A stretch of DNA of 21,048 nt from Sphaerosporella brunnea (GCA_008704415.1 VXIS01000525.1:1-21048), one strand, 5' to 3'; counted from the first letter of the stretch, positions 10,038 to 19,440 are shown. Numbers and translations: made by a program. Notes: generated by a model not told the origin, from the letters alone.

Positions 10038-10841
10038 ATGACTGACCCCGACCCCATCGCCGAGCCCCAAGATGCGGAGCCCCAAGATTCCGGCGCTCTG
10101 AAAAAGGAATTCATGCAGGAAACTGGAGTAAGTATTCATGGGACCAAACATTGAACACAGAAAAACCTGTGGGGCTTAATACAATCAGCGACCCCGATGC
10201 CAATGCCAATGCAAAGTTCAAGAAGTTCAATGCGTTCCTTTATAACCGCCGAATCATTCTTCGTGAGATCCAACGCTTACCGTCTGACTCGGAGTCGGGT
10301 ACGCTGTTGTCATTGCTTCAAAGTATGGTCCGACCGCAAGCCGACAGACGCCAGCACTACAATTTATATCGGACACATACGTGAAAAGCATAAGGGTGTC
10401 ATCCCCGCCGATGAGAAGGAAGAAAAACCAATGTTGGCCACACTCACCGCCCGAGGCACGAAACGTCGTCGTACCGACAGCTCTATTGTGGTTACTCCAT
10501 GGACGTTGACGCAAAGACGGCAATGCGCAGATACATTTACCGAAGAAACTTACGAGAGCTTCTTCTACACTTTTTGATTGAAACGAATACCCCATTCCGT
10601 GTCATGGAATCCAAAACCTTCCGAAAACTCATGTCGTATGTCAATTCAAAGGTTCCTTCGCTTTCAAGACGTACAATAGTCCGAGACCTCCACAAGCTGC
10701 ACAAGTCAATGCTTCCCAGAATCAAGACCACTCTAGCGGCACAGATAGAGAGTGGTGGAAGAATGGGAGCGCGAAGACGAAGACGAAGTGGCAGACTGGG
10801 TGAACGAGGGCGAATGGGCAGCTGAGGAGGACGATGTATAG
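10038..10841 (+). pseudogene. Truncated hAT transposase (BED zinc finger, catalytic core lost)
   Basis: The start at 10038 opens MTDPDPIAEPQDAEPQDS. A short candidate intron (10128-10160, GTAAGT...ACAG, 33 nt) keeps frame into KNLWGLIQSA and then the BED-type finger CCHCFKVWSDRK...IGHIREKHKG (about 10308-10397), with Cx2C and Hx4H. The next part, VVTPWTLTQRRQ to YESFFYTF and, after a one-base frame change near 10565-10577, LIETNTPFRVMESKTFRKLM and SLSRRTIVRDLHKLHKSM, matches the N-terminal region of fungal hAT transposases. The frame then jumps near 10745 to an acidic tail (EEWEREDEDEVADWVNEGEW, stop at 10839-10841) that resembles the family's far C-terminus. The RNase H-like core and dimerisation domain are absent, so the product cannot transpose. 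An internal deletion is the simplest explanation. Confidence 0.85.
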
Positions 10842-11248
10842 AGTAATAGCATTTAAATTGAACGACCGAACTCCACTGCAAGGCCTCACGTGCATGGTAG
10901 GCCCGGGTACTCGCCGGGCCTGATGTCCATGTCCCGGGCCCGCGAGACTTTTATCTCCACGAGACGAGACATCCCGGGCCGTGTTCAGATCTCGTCTCGT
11001 CTCGTCTCGTGCCCAACACTAGGGGCCACGCCGGGCTGGCTGGCGGGCTTCCAGCGGATGCAGGGATCATGCGCTATGGGGAATGGAGCAACAGCTACAC
11101 AGAAACATTCTTCAGTTTACGACGTAACTAGGTCAAACTGATGGTTGCATGACAGGTTCACCTCAGTCGAAAGTGCTTGGCAGCCCGGCAGCCAGCCCGT
11201 CGTGATGTGAGACAGCCGGGCTTTTTGGGCCGGCTATTAGGAACACTG

Positions 11249-11256
11249 CTTGCAGT
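11249..11256 (+). repeat. hAT target-site duplication, right copy
   Basis: CTTGCAGT follows the right TIR directly and pairs with CTGGCAGT at 9491-9498 (7 of 8 identical). Confidence 0.75.
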
Positions 11257-12409
11257 GTTGACCGCGGCATTTCCTGGGGGCTTCCGGGTCCACATTTACC
11301 GTGGACAGATACAAGGTACCCATTTTAGCTTGGCAGTCCTTGCTGGCAGTGCTTACTCTCTTGCAGATATTGTAATCCTCCCATTCCTCAGTCTTCTTGG
11401 GGATGATAAACGATTACTGCAAGGTATTGAGGATAAATTAGTCATCATAAGCCGTGGGTGGTGGTACAACATAAAAAATCACCCTATTCTCTTGAGGAGC
11501 AACAGAGCGTACACACCTTTTTGCCAAGTAACTATCCATCTCCTTTTGGGAGGCGCTTGAGCCATTTGCTTCTGTGCTCGCAGAGGTAGCGGTAGCTCTT
11601 CGAATTCGCCTTTTGCACACACACACACTCTCTCTCTGAACGGGCATTTTCCACTTGGGATTTGGTCCACGGCAAGAAGAGAAACCGCCTCGGCGCCGAG
11701 GTAATGGACAACGAGCTTTCGGACACATCCATGCCAAAGATGTGTGTCATTGAGCGGCCACATACCGAACCAAAGAGCCGGTATCAGCTGCGGGATGACC
11801 CCTTCAAGCTGATGGAACTGGAAAAGGAATATGACAGCACATCACGGGTCGCACGTTCAACACCGCGAAGCAGATCAGGGTGTATGCGGGGGGTCGTACA
11901 AGTGGTAGGTCGAGTCTGAATGCCAGATCACCAGTAAGGCCAGTATTTGAGGCAATCGCACCTCTCGGAGTCATCGTTGCCTATCCTGATGCAAAGCTCT
12001 TCCGCGGCGAGCGTGTAGGGATCCGATGGGAAAATGAGCAAATATCAGTGTTCTTGTCACTGATCAGGCATGCGCTGACGCGATGATCAGTCTGCAGAAG
12101 ACAATGGCCGCAGAGCTTTCGTTCGAAGTGAGTTCTTCCAGAGGGCTGGTACATCGCAATCTGCTCCGACACCAACTACGAAGGGTTTCTAAACAGGCTG
12201 TGAGCTTTCGTTCCGGCAACGCCCACAGACGAAGGAGGATGATCCCCAAACGTAAAAATAAGCCCATCCTCACCGGCTCTCACTCACTACCTCGCCTATT
12301 GAGTGAGGTTTTGTGATCACAGTAGTCAATCACAAACAAAAAATAAAAATAATAAAAAATCTGTCTCTAATAATGTCTAACATCAACTTCCAGAAGACAT
12401 CTCAGCTCC
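11257..12409. other. Gene-poor stretch with broken, unrecognised reading frames
   Basis: No family was recognised. On the plus strand a frame from about 11662 (HGKKRNRLGAEVMDNELS, DPFKLMELEKEYDSTS) stays open until about 11850. A neighbouring frame then reads TFNTAKQIRVYAGGRTSG and FEAIAPLGVIVAYPDAKLF to a stop at 12086. The join needs a one-base shift, so this may be a decayed gene. A minus-strand frame (about 11250-11400, EEWEDYNICKRVSTASKDC) also looks protein-like and may belong with the frame on the other side of the hAT element. An AC/CT simple repeat lies at 11616-11638. Confidence 0.3.
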
Positions 12410-13277
12410 TCAAGCCACAGGCTTCCTAGCCACAAACCTCAACCTGATATAATTAACCCACAACCCGCCATCCCCCCTCCTCCCGACCCCCTCCAAAACC
12501 TCCTCAACCTCCCTCACGGCTCCCTCCCTCTCCCCCTGCGGCAAAACCTTCAACATCTCAGCGGCAAAAAGTCTCACCCAGCCACCAACGCCTCCTCCCT
12601 CTCCTACGGTCAACTCCGTCTGTCTCAACTCCGTCTCCAAAACCTCGACCTCGAACCCGGCCTCTTCAAGCAAGCTCCTATACTCCCCGACGGATCCAAA
12701 CCACCACGGCGAGCTCTCGCGTGCCGTTTGTGGGGGTATCCCACGATGTACCAACGCCGCTATCACGGCCACGTGCACATCAGCCACGTTTCCGAAGCCG
12801 CCGCATTCGGCCACAAAAGCGCCGCCCGGGCGGAGGAGGGAGTATGCGGTTTTGAAGAACTGGGAGCGAGAGGCGGCGGGGCACCGGAGGATCCAGTGTA
12901 GGGCCGCGTTGGAAAATAGCTTGGTGTATTGAGCGTGTGGAAGCTCGGCCGGGAGGGATAGTGCGGGGCTGCAGATGTAGACTGTGTTTGCGGATGATGG
13001 ACAGCCTGAGATCATGGACGGGGAGGAATCGATTCCGGTTATGTGCGTGCATTGCTTGGAGAGCTGGTGCGTTAGGACTCCGTCGCCGCAGCCGAGATCG
13101 AGGACGATGTCTTGGTTACTATTAGCGGCGTGTGGGAAGTAAGATGGGATACTTACCATCCGGTTGTATGGCGAGGAGGGAGATTACTCTGGTCGTGAGT
13201 TTGGGGACGAAGGGGGCTACTGTAGTGGAGTAGGTTTTGGGGTCCCAGTTGTCAGTTGCTACGGTCGAAGAGGCCAT
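12410..13277 (-). CDS. Class I SAM-dependent methyltransferase, two exons
   Basis: Exon 1 is 13277-13157 and exon 2 is 13110-12410, giving 273 aa. The 46-nt intron starts GTAAGT and ends CCAAG, with a GCTAATA branch-like site. The splice gives ...LAIQPD-DIVLDLGCGDG, which places motif I (VLDLGCGDG, residues 43-51) in the usual spot about 40 residues from the start. Then come GIDSSPSMI (acidic loop binding the SAM ribose), the FSNAALHWI segment and LLRPGGAFVAECGG (post-motif III). The order and the NAALHWI motif resemble trans-aconitate methyltransferase/type 11 enzymes of the cytosol, but the substrate cannot be told. The start sits in CCATGG. The C-terminal third has Gly/Glu-rich stretches. 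It has no cofactor-pathway neighbours and looks like a stand-alone gene. Confidence 0.88.
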
Positions 13278-13331
13278 GGTTGTTATTGTTGGTGAAGGAG
13301 AGCTTGGTGAAGATGAAGGGGGAGTCTGTGG

Positions 13332-13338
13332 TATTTAA
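13332..13338 (-). promoter_or_regulatory. Possible TATA-like element of the methyltransferase gene
   Basis: On the minus strand the sequence reads TTAAATA about 55-60 bp upstream of the ATG at 13277. Spacing fits a short fungal 5' leader. It is a short AT-rich match only and could be chance. Confidence 0.25.
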
Positions 13339-13914
13339 CTCCCCTTTTTGATATCTCGGAGGATGAGGAGGGGGATATGCATTCGGAAGATCACCGTGGG
13401 GGTAGATGTCGAGGGTGACTCAAGCGCTATGGTGCACATTGGATCACTCGGTAGGAAGTTACACGTCGTCCGACTTGGGTTTTTGTGTGAATCGGAAGAA
13501 TCAAGGCGCAGAGCTTTCTTCAACAGCCCTTTAGTGAGGATGGAGCAGCTAAACGTTAACATCAACGCTAGCAACTTATCACGAGAGAGCTCGAGGCGGG
13601 TGGGGGAGCTCAAGCTGGGATGAGAAGCAACTTTTGATATGAGTTTCCAGCTGAAATTAACGTTTGTAACCCGGGATGGCCTAGGATGACCCAAAATTCG
13701 TCGCCGACATGCCTGAGGCTTCGAACATATCCCAAACTGAGCACGTCTTTGAATGGTTGAGAAGCAACTCCGAGAGACGAGATTTCTGACGCCGAGTTGT
13801 GAGAGGAGGTAAACCCCCTAGGGGGATTGATTGATGTTCAAACTCAGAAGAATGATTGCTAATGCTTCTTCCATCACGAAGAGGCACCGACTTGGGAAGT
13901 AGAAGGGTTCGGAC
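13339..13914. other. Stretch without a recognised gene
   Basis: Open frames of about 90-120 codons occur on both strands here, but none shows a family motif, and they overlap each other. The stretch probably contains the upstream region of the methyltransferase gene and the truncated 5' edge of the LINE remnant. Confidence 0.4.
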
Positions 13915-14456
13915 CGTGAAACATCACCAACAGCATCGCAAGTTCTCTCATGTTCGACAAAAGCCATCAATCCTCAATCTACCAAGCAGGAAAATCTTTA
14001 AGACTGGACGCAGAGCGGACGACAAATGTTGGTGGTGCCGTCCAGACGCGCGACCACCTGTTTAAATTCTGCAAGAGGTGGAAGCGTGAACAGATGGTGC
14101 TATGGAAAGCGGTCAAGGACGCCACAAGAGACGCAAAACAAAAGCGCTGGCCTGCTACCTCGGTAGCTGCTTTGACAGGTGCACAATCTTAGCTTTCTTA
14201 GACTCCACCAAAGTCGGATCGTGGTCCGACAAGGGCATCATGTTATGACCACTCATTTGTCTCTCTCCTAGGTGCGTTCTCAGGCTGCTACGAATTTCCT
14301 TGGTGCGAGAATTCACTTGGTGCGATTTCCTTTGCTATATTTCCTTAGAAGAGCCGCAGGCCCCAATAGTAGGCTTAGTCCTAAGGGGTCTTCTTCTTTA
14401 CATATATGTCATGGCCGCAAGCGGCCGAATACAGTATGATTTAAACAAAAAAAAAC
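13915..14456 (+). mobile_element. 3' end of a Tad-like non-LTR retrotransposon (LINE), 5'-truncated
   Basis: The coding remnant shows the C-terminal zinc knuckle of fungal LINE ORF2, CWWC...QTRDHLFKFC (Cx2C...Hx4C, about 14030-14073), split by a frameshift in the middle. It continues with KRWKREQMVLWKAVKDAT. After a further shift near 14180 it ends with TILAFLDSTKVGSWSDKG and a stop at 14246-14248. About 200 nt of 3' untranslated DNA follow (with a GGCCGCAAGCGGCC hairpin near 14413-14426), ending in an A-rich tail (14442-14455). Reverse transcriptase and endonuclease domains are absent, as in typical 5'-truncated copies. The element is dead. Flanking target duplications were not found by eye. 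Confidence 0.78.
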
Positions 14457-15586
14457 CAAGCAGGAAAAGGGATCAAAGATCAGCATTAAATAATCATATC
14501 AGCAACGCCTCCCCACCCCATCCGGCCCTTACTTGAGGAATCCGGCGAGTTGAGGATGCACTCAGTGCTTGACTCTATGATTGATATTTCATCACTTCAA
14601 TGTCCCATCAAGACCGGCTCCTTCGACAGAGCATCTTCCCCGCGGGGGCGGGATGCTTTACCATAAGCTACAGTCTCCTAAAAGTGACAACCTCCTCTCC
14701 CAAGAATAAGCCCCATTGAGTTACCCCCGAGGAAGACCCCCCCCCAGGGCAATCGCAATAACTATCTTCAAACGACGAAAGTAATTGGTAGCAGACGTCT
14801 ACGCGCCGCGTTTCCGCATGCGATGCGAATCCATCGCGTGTGTCCGGGGACTTTCTCCCAAAGCTGGTATGTGAGACGAACGCCGCAATGTCGAGGTCTC
14901 TGTTGGTTGCTTCGATGTGCGATTCTTTGAGGAGGAGGTTGTGGGGAAGAAAAGAAGAAAGGAAAAGGTTGGCTTTTTAAGTTAGGAGAGAAATTTTTGG
15001 CCGACTGGTGGCTTGGCGGTTAGCCAGGGTTAGTAAGGTCATGATTTAGCACTCAATTTTTCAGGCTCCGGTTTTTGACAACATTCCAATTCCAGTATTA
15101 GGGATCGATTATTATAAATTAAGCTCATTACTATAAGTTCCATTACTTATATTTCTGAAAGCATTAACCAGTTAATGTTTGAAGTGCAGTGAAAAACAAA
15201 GTTCGCACAGAATAGTTTTATACCTCGCTCAAGCGCAGTGATAAAGGGTGAAACTTTACCAAATCTTAGGGTTCCTAAACGAAAAGAATGTAATCGACCC
15301 ATAATAATCGACCCCTATCCAGTATCCACAAAGCGTGCCGAGCGCAGAACACCAGACCTGCTTGCTCTCCCATCCTACATGCAAGCAATTCTTCCACCGT
15401 TACTTCCACCCCCAAATACGCGAATCACCTGCGCAGAGCAAACTTTCATGTTTCTCCCTCATCCCCGCGATCATAATCCTAAACTCAAAGCTCTGCCTCT
15501 CCCGCCAAAAAGTCCTTTTCCTCCTCGAGTGAACCACACAACAAATCTTTTTCTCAACCAACCGAAACAACCACGGATCCAGCGTC
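14457..15586. other. Stretch with one unrecognised minus-strand open frame
   Basis: On the minus strand a frame from about 14965 to 14668 stays open for nearly 100 codons (NLLLKESHIEATNRDLD, DIAAFVSHTSFGRKSPD, VCYQLLSSFEDSYCDC) and ends in TAG at 14668-14670. No ATG was seen upstream, so it would need a 5' exon, and I do not recognise it. The rest is AT-rich near 15090-15210 and otherwise unremarkable. Frames at 15240-15586 may be decayed downstream parts of the F-box gene. Confidence 0.3.
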
Positions 15587-15946
15587 CTACTCCAACAATG
15601 GTATTCGACCCCCTATTTGCCTCGCAGTGAGGCGGAGGATCTTCGCCTTTTGCAGCGCCGTCGCTTGCTGCGTTGTTTTCAGATGGAGGCCGGCAATTTC
15701 TCGTAATACCCGACAACAAGACACCGAACGAACCCGCCCAATCCCCTCGGGACCAGGGAAGCATATATACGCCGCCGAATCTTTAAGGAGCAAACGGCGG
15801 GATACGGATTCTGCGTTGGCTAGCCAGGCGAGGTGCAGGCGCCGCGAGACACGTGCGAGATGGACACAGTCGGAGAAGGTGGGGAGATTTGCGGCGATCT
15901 CGGTGAGGAGTTCGAATGGAAGGGTTGCCAGGGTGGGCTGTGGCAT
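15587..15946 (-). CDS. Short F-box-like protein
   Basis: The 119-aa frame starts at 15946, and residues 8-41 read LPFELLTEIAANLPTFSDC followed by VHLARVSRRLHLAWLA. This is a good fit to an F-box (LPxELLxEI...L...LARVSRRLH...W), the motif that binds Skp1 in SCF ubiquitin ligases. The remaining ~75 residues show no recognised substrate-binding repeat. Many fungal F-box proteins are 300 aa or more, so this may be a first exon or a truncated gene. A different frame just downstream (15764-15471) stays open (RWIRGCFGWLRKRFVVWF) and could be the continuation after a frameshift or an unseen intron. The F-box call is fairly safe; completeness is doubtful. Confidence 0.6.
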   Translation of the reverse strand: MPQPTLATLPFELLTEIAANLPTFSDCVHLARVSRRLHLAWLANAESVSRRLLLKDSAAYICFPGPEGIGRVRSVSCCRVLREIAGLHLKTTQQATALQKAKILRLTARQIGGRIPLLE

Positions 15947-17365
15947 TTCGATGTTTCCCCTGAACTTGATGTTGGTGCTGGGATTTGGAGAGTGGTCTTG
16001 GGGAAGACAATGCCTACAAAGTATGTGCCCTTTAGGATTACTTCACGGAATAGGTACCTGAATTGGGACATTCCATAATCCGGAATCCGAATTTCAGTTA
16101 GCTGAACGCTCATCAAGATGAATGCACAGGTGTGTGTATTAACTTGTGATTGCTGTGATAGCGCGTGACAGCTTGTGATCGGCCTTGAGCCGTCGCGGGT
16201 GATAACCAGTGGTTCATTGCAGTGGAAGTCCGGCAAGTGTAAAGACACATAAACACAACGCTCTGGTAACAAAACTGGCACCACATTACCCACAAAACAC
16301 AGGATTACCATGCCCTAGCGCGCGCGTGATCGTTGTGTCAAAAAAGGGGATGCAATTGAACTACCGTAACAATGGCCATGGTGAGCTCTCAGGATCGACT
16401 GCCGTCAGATTTCATGACGCATATACATATAGAGCGATACATCAATGTCTTTGCGAACTTATGCATTTCAGTTCAGCAGTGTTTTTCTGTGGCCAGCAAG
16501 GAGTTGAGACGCTATCCGACTATAATACCCAGAAAGAACCTCGTGCTCCATCTTCCGTGCTAGATGTTGGCAGTTGCGGGCTACGAATTCACCGTTAACG
16601 CTCTAGATCCTTTGACTGTTACCTCCAGTACCGGGCTGGTCCGAGCCTACCAGAACCAGCGTTCTCAGTAGCCAGCCCAAAAAGCCCTGGCCACCTATAG
16701 CCAACATTGCTCCAGTTGTCTTTTGTAGGGGTGGATGGGTGGAGGGGTGGACGGTGGGTGGAGAGGGAGGAGGCGCGTATCTAACCATTTACGAGTGACG
16801 TCTTGTGTTTTAGCGATTCAGCGATGGTTGTTAAGAAGCCGTACCTCTGAGTGACGAGCTGGCATCAGCCTTTGGCATCGTCACATGTTTTTATGCTGGT
16901 GGTGCCGCATTTGTTTTGGGTTGAGGGAGGCAAGGCAATTGCAAGGCGCACGTCTCAATGATGGGATGATGATGGCGATCATGATGGGGACGGAGATGAC
17001 TAGTGCCCGTGGCGGGCACCACCGCCGTGCGGCAAGGGTGGGGGAGGAAGGCAAATAAGCTTTCTACTGTATAATCATAATGATTAGCAGCAAAGCAGGT
17101 TATTTTTTTGCTCATTAACCACCACCTACACTTGTAGCGGAGATGGGCCAAGCGTGGTGGGTGTTTTACATGTACATATCACAATAACCGATATGAGTGA
17201 TTTACGAACAAATCTCGCGCGCGTACGGAGAGTAGAATAGTTTAGTAGTACAATAGTATCTGTCATCAGAAGTCACTCGCGCGTTTTGTGCGTGATCTTT
17301 TGCCGAATACAAAGATTCTTGTGTAAGAATAAGAGAAGAAACACAAGCACTCCGATGATCCATCC
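15947..17365. other. Intergenic stretch with one hAT-end remnant
   Basis: No gene is supported on either strand; the longest frame (16209-16598, +) lacks any recognisable motif. The only structured feature is a sequence at 16657-16690 that resembles a hAT terminus. G-rich repeats (GGGTGG units) occur at 16729-16772. Confidence 0.45.
16657..16690 (+). mobile_element. Diverged solo terminus of a hAT element
   Basis: CAGCGTTCTCAGTAGCCAGC at 16657-16676 aligns with the left TIR of the hAT element at 9499 (CAGTGTTCCTAATAGCCAGC). The following CCAAAAAGCCC matches the complement of GGGCTTTTTGGGC at its right end (about 11218-11230). No second terminus or target duplication was found nearby, so it is a relic of a related family member. 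Confidence 0.5.
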
Positions 17366-18018
17366 TTATACACCCCCCTTCGGCACACTCGGCCAAAACC
17401 CCGGGCTCTTCATCAACTGCTGATTCCGCTTCGCCTGCGCAATCTGCCGCAGCCGTGCAACGCGCATATCATAGATCTTCCTGCTCACCGATCAGCGCGA
17501 ATCCTGACCCATCCCCTCTGTAGGTAACTAACTTATGCAACGTAAAAACCCTCGCCGCAGTTGCAGCAGCATCCTTCTCCCCCTCCTTTTCCTTTTCCTT
17601 TTCCTTTTCCCCCTCTTTGTCTTTGTCCTTGTCCTTGTCCTCTTTCTTGTTCTTGTCCTCTTTCTTGTCGGACTCGGTTTGTTTCTTCTTCTTCTGCCGC
17701 TCGTCCCACTCACTCTTGACCCGCTCCACCTCCTTCTGCAGCTCCTCTTTACGGCGCTTCTCGGCGTCTTCCGGCTCGTCCACCACCGGCGTGCAGAACC
17801 CGCTGTCTTGGAGGTGCCCGGCGCAGGTGTAGAAGAAATCCTACCGGCCAGCGTCAGCGAGCTGAAGGCGGGAGGGAAGGGGAGGGGAGTACACTATGAT
17901 CCGGGGTGATGAGCACGGAGGTGCTCTGACGGTAGCAGACGAAGCATGGCTTTGCGGATGCGTCGGCGACGCGGCGGAGGTGGTAGAGGTTTTTGGGTGG
18001 TGCTGATGGTGTTGACAT
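17366..18018 (-). CDS. VFA1: Vps4-associated protein Vfa1, three exons
   Basis: Exons 18018-17893, 17840-17533 and 17480-17366 join to 182 aa; yeast Vfa1 is about 200. Both introns are 52 nt (GTACTC...GGTAG and GTTAGT...AGCAG). Exon 1 has NLYHLRRVADASAKPCFVCY. Splicing gives ITPDHS-DFFYTCAGHL, completing a zinc-binding pattern (C25, C28, C48, H51) typical of the family. The middle is a long charged coiled-coil-like region (EDAEKRRKEELQKEVERVKS, then K/E/D repeats of about 50 residues). The third exon restores the conserved C-terminus, KIYDMRVARLRQIAQAKRNQ, ending FWPSVPKGGV. In yeast, Vfa1 binds the MIT domain of the AAA-ATPase Vps4 and modulates it in ESCRT-dependent endosomal sorting. It lies in tandem with MYG1, with about 160 bp between them. 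A naive unspliced reading loses both ends of the protein. Confidence 0.93.
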
Positions 18019-18148
18019 TGGTGCTGTGGGGTTGACGCGACGGGGAGAGAGTTAAGCGAGTTTCTTGGTCACGGGACGTCCCGGGGGGGGTAAAAGCTGT
18101 TATTTTCTGGTCTATGTATGAAGAGCATGCGAAAGAAAGCATGCAGAG

Positions 18149-18181
18149 TTTTTCGTTTTTCGTTTTTCGTTTTTTTTTTTT
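18149..18181. repeat. (CGTTTTT)n and T12 tract at the MYG1 3' end
   Basis: Three TTTTTCG units are followed by twelve T (18170-18181) that overlap the MYG1 stop codon. On the minus strand this is an A-rich 3' end. The opposite arm of palindrome 2 terminates inside this same homopolymer at the window edge. Confidence 0.8.
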
Positions 18182-19255
18182 ACATTTCCAAAGCCTTTTT
18201 CGCCATGGCGAGAGCGCCCTCGAAGCTCTTGTTCCCGCCAATGAAGCCGCTGGCATGAACAAAGATCCCGCCGGGGATGCCGGAGACCTCGCTCAGCGCG
18301 TCGTCCCTGACGCCGCGCCACGCCTCCGGCAGCGGCTTGCGGCTCTCAAAGCTATCCTTGCTGACTGGCACGCATTGGATTCGCCAGTTGGGCTTTCCGG
18401 CTCCCTCGGAGTAGAGCACGTACAACGGCTTTTTCCCCTCCTCGGTGATGCCCTGCTCCGCCTCTAGTGTGAACAGGTGGTCCTTCCACGGCAGGCTCTG
18501 CTGGAACACCAGGATCCGCCCGTCAGCATCGTACTGCGTGCGCTGCGCGAGCGCCTCCTCGACAAACACCCGCGCCGGCAGCCAGGCGTTTGCGTAGTAG
18601 TCCAGTTTGCGCACAAACGTCTCGCCCATCAGCTTGGAGGCCCGTTCAAAGAGCTGGTCTTCGCCCGCCTGGTCGACCGGAGCATTCCAGGACGGGTTCA
18701 GCGCGGCCACCATCGAGGGGAGTGTGATCCCGCCCGTGCTGAAGCTGGCGCTTACATCCCGCGGGTACGCTGAGATGCCGTTGTCGTTGGCGTCAAGGGC
18801 TTCGATGAATTCTTTGTACAGCTTCTGGTAGATCAGGTCTACGCTCGCGTCGTCGACGGGCTTGTTGAGCCGCTGCGCGATCAGCGTCGGCGCGAAGTGC
18901 TTGTAGATCAAGCCTGCGCTGCTGAGCTTGGTCGCGTAGGCGGGCGAGAAGGTCTCGGAGAACGTGCGCTGGTGGTGGTCGAAGTGCTTGGTTCCGTCGT
19001 AGACGCCCTGGACATCCACGATGATGTCGCATTCCTCGAGAGCCGCCGGGTCTCGGCTGCGCAGAAGTTGGGCGTCCGAGTACTCGGGCAGCAGACGCAG
19101 GATGTAGACTGCGAGAGCCTCATCGGCCTAGGGTTGGTTAGCGAGGGCTCGAGTGTTGAGTGGAAGCAAGTAAGTACGTGGAAGTGGCCATTGTGGGTGC
19201 CGATGCGGCGGAGAGTGGGCTTGAGACGTTTGGCGGGGGAGGGGTCGTCAGACAT
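18180..19255 (-). CDS. MYG1: MYG1 family protein (DHH-type nuclease), two exons
   Basis: Exons 19255-19178 and 19127-18180 join to 341 aa, the normal family length. The 50-nt intron starts GTACTT, ends CCTAG and has a GCTAAC branch site. Splicing joins IGTHNGHFH to ADEALAVYILRLLPEY, restoring the family's N-terminal metal-site motif (H21, H26, D28). Further on are the RSRDP and VDVQGVYDG motifs and the DHH motif in HFDHHQRTFSETF (residues 76-78). The C-terminal half ends with GIFVHASGFIGGNKSFEGAL, a conserved block. Human MYG1 is a 3'-5' RNA exonuclease found in nucleus and mitochondria; yeast has an orthologue. The start lies in CCACCATGTC, a good initiation context. The promoter side contains a CACGTG box at 19441. 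This is the intact member of an inverted pair; the copy at 19966-21042 is frameshifted. Confidence 0.95.
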
Positions 19256-19440
19256 GGTGGATAGCAGGCGGCGGGTGATGATGGATCTTGCGACTGGGGT
19301 TGTGGTGGTGGTGGTGGTGGTGATGGGGCGGAAAAGGCAGCGAAACATTATTTGCACAACTACAACTGCGGGGGAGGCACAGAAGCAAACACGAACTGCG
19401 TGCAGACAGATTAGGTAACGACTTCCCGGGTAATCAATTC

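Larger units (their letters stand above)
9499..11248 (+). mobile_element. hAT element, internally deleted, 1750 bp
   Basis: The termini are inverted repeats: CAGTGTTCCTAATAGCCAGC at 9499-9518 and its complement (GGCTATTAGGAACACTG, 11232-11248, preceded by GGGC) at the right. Flanking 8-bp direct repeats (9491-9498 and 11249-11256) differ at one base. Subterminal zones on both sides carry AGTGTTGGGCACGAG (about 9580) and its inverse (about 11008-11022), plus many GACGAGACGAGAT/CTCGT units and CCCGGG sites, as expected of transposase-binding subterminal repeats in hAT elements. The interior holds a truncated BED-finger transposase (10038-10841) and a nested MITE (9800-9973). Loss of the catalytic core makes it non-autonomous. 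One mismatch in the duplication and near-intact ends suggest a moderately recent insertion. Confidence 0.9.

Noticed and set aside
15238..15630. 130-codon plus-strand open frame (Pro-rich)
   Set aside because: Overlaps the F-box gene antisense and has no recognisable domain; likely a shadow frame.
16209..16598. 129-codon open frame in the intergenic region
   Set aside because: No motif, no splice-supported extension, overlapping frames in the same stretch.
17535..17909. 124-codon Leu-rich plus-strand frame resembling a membrane protein
   Set aside because: Antisense shadow of the Lys/Glu-rich VFA1 coding region; the leucines come from complementing AAG/GAG repeats.
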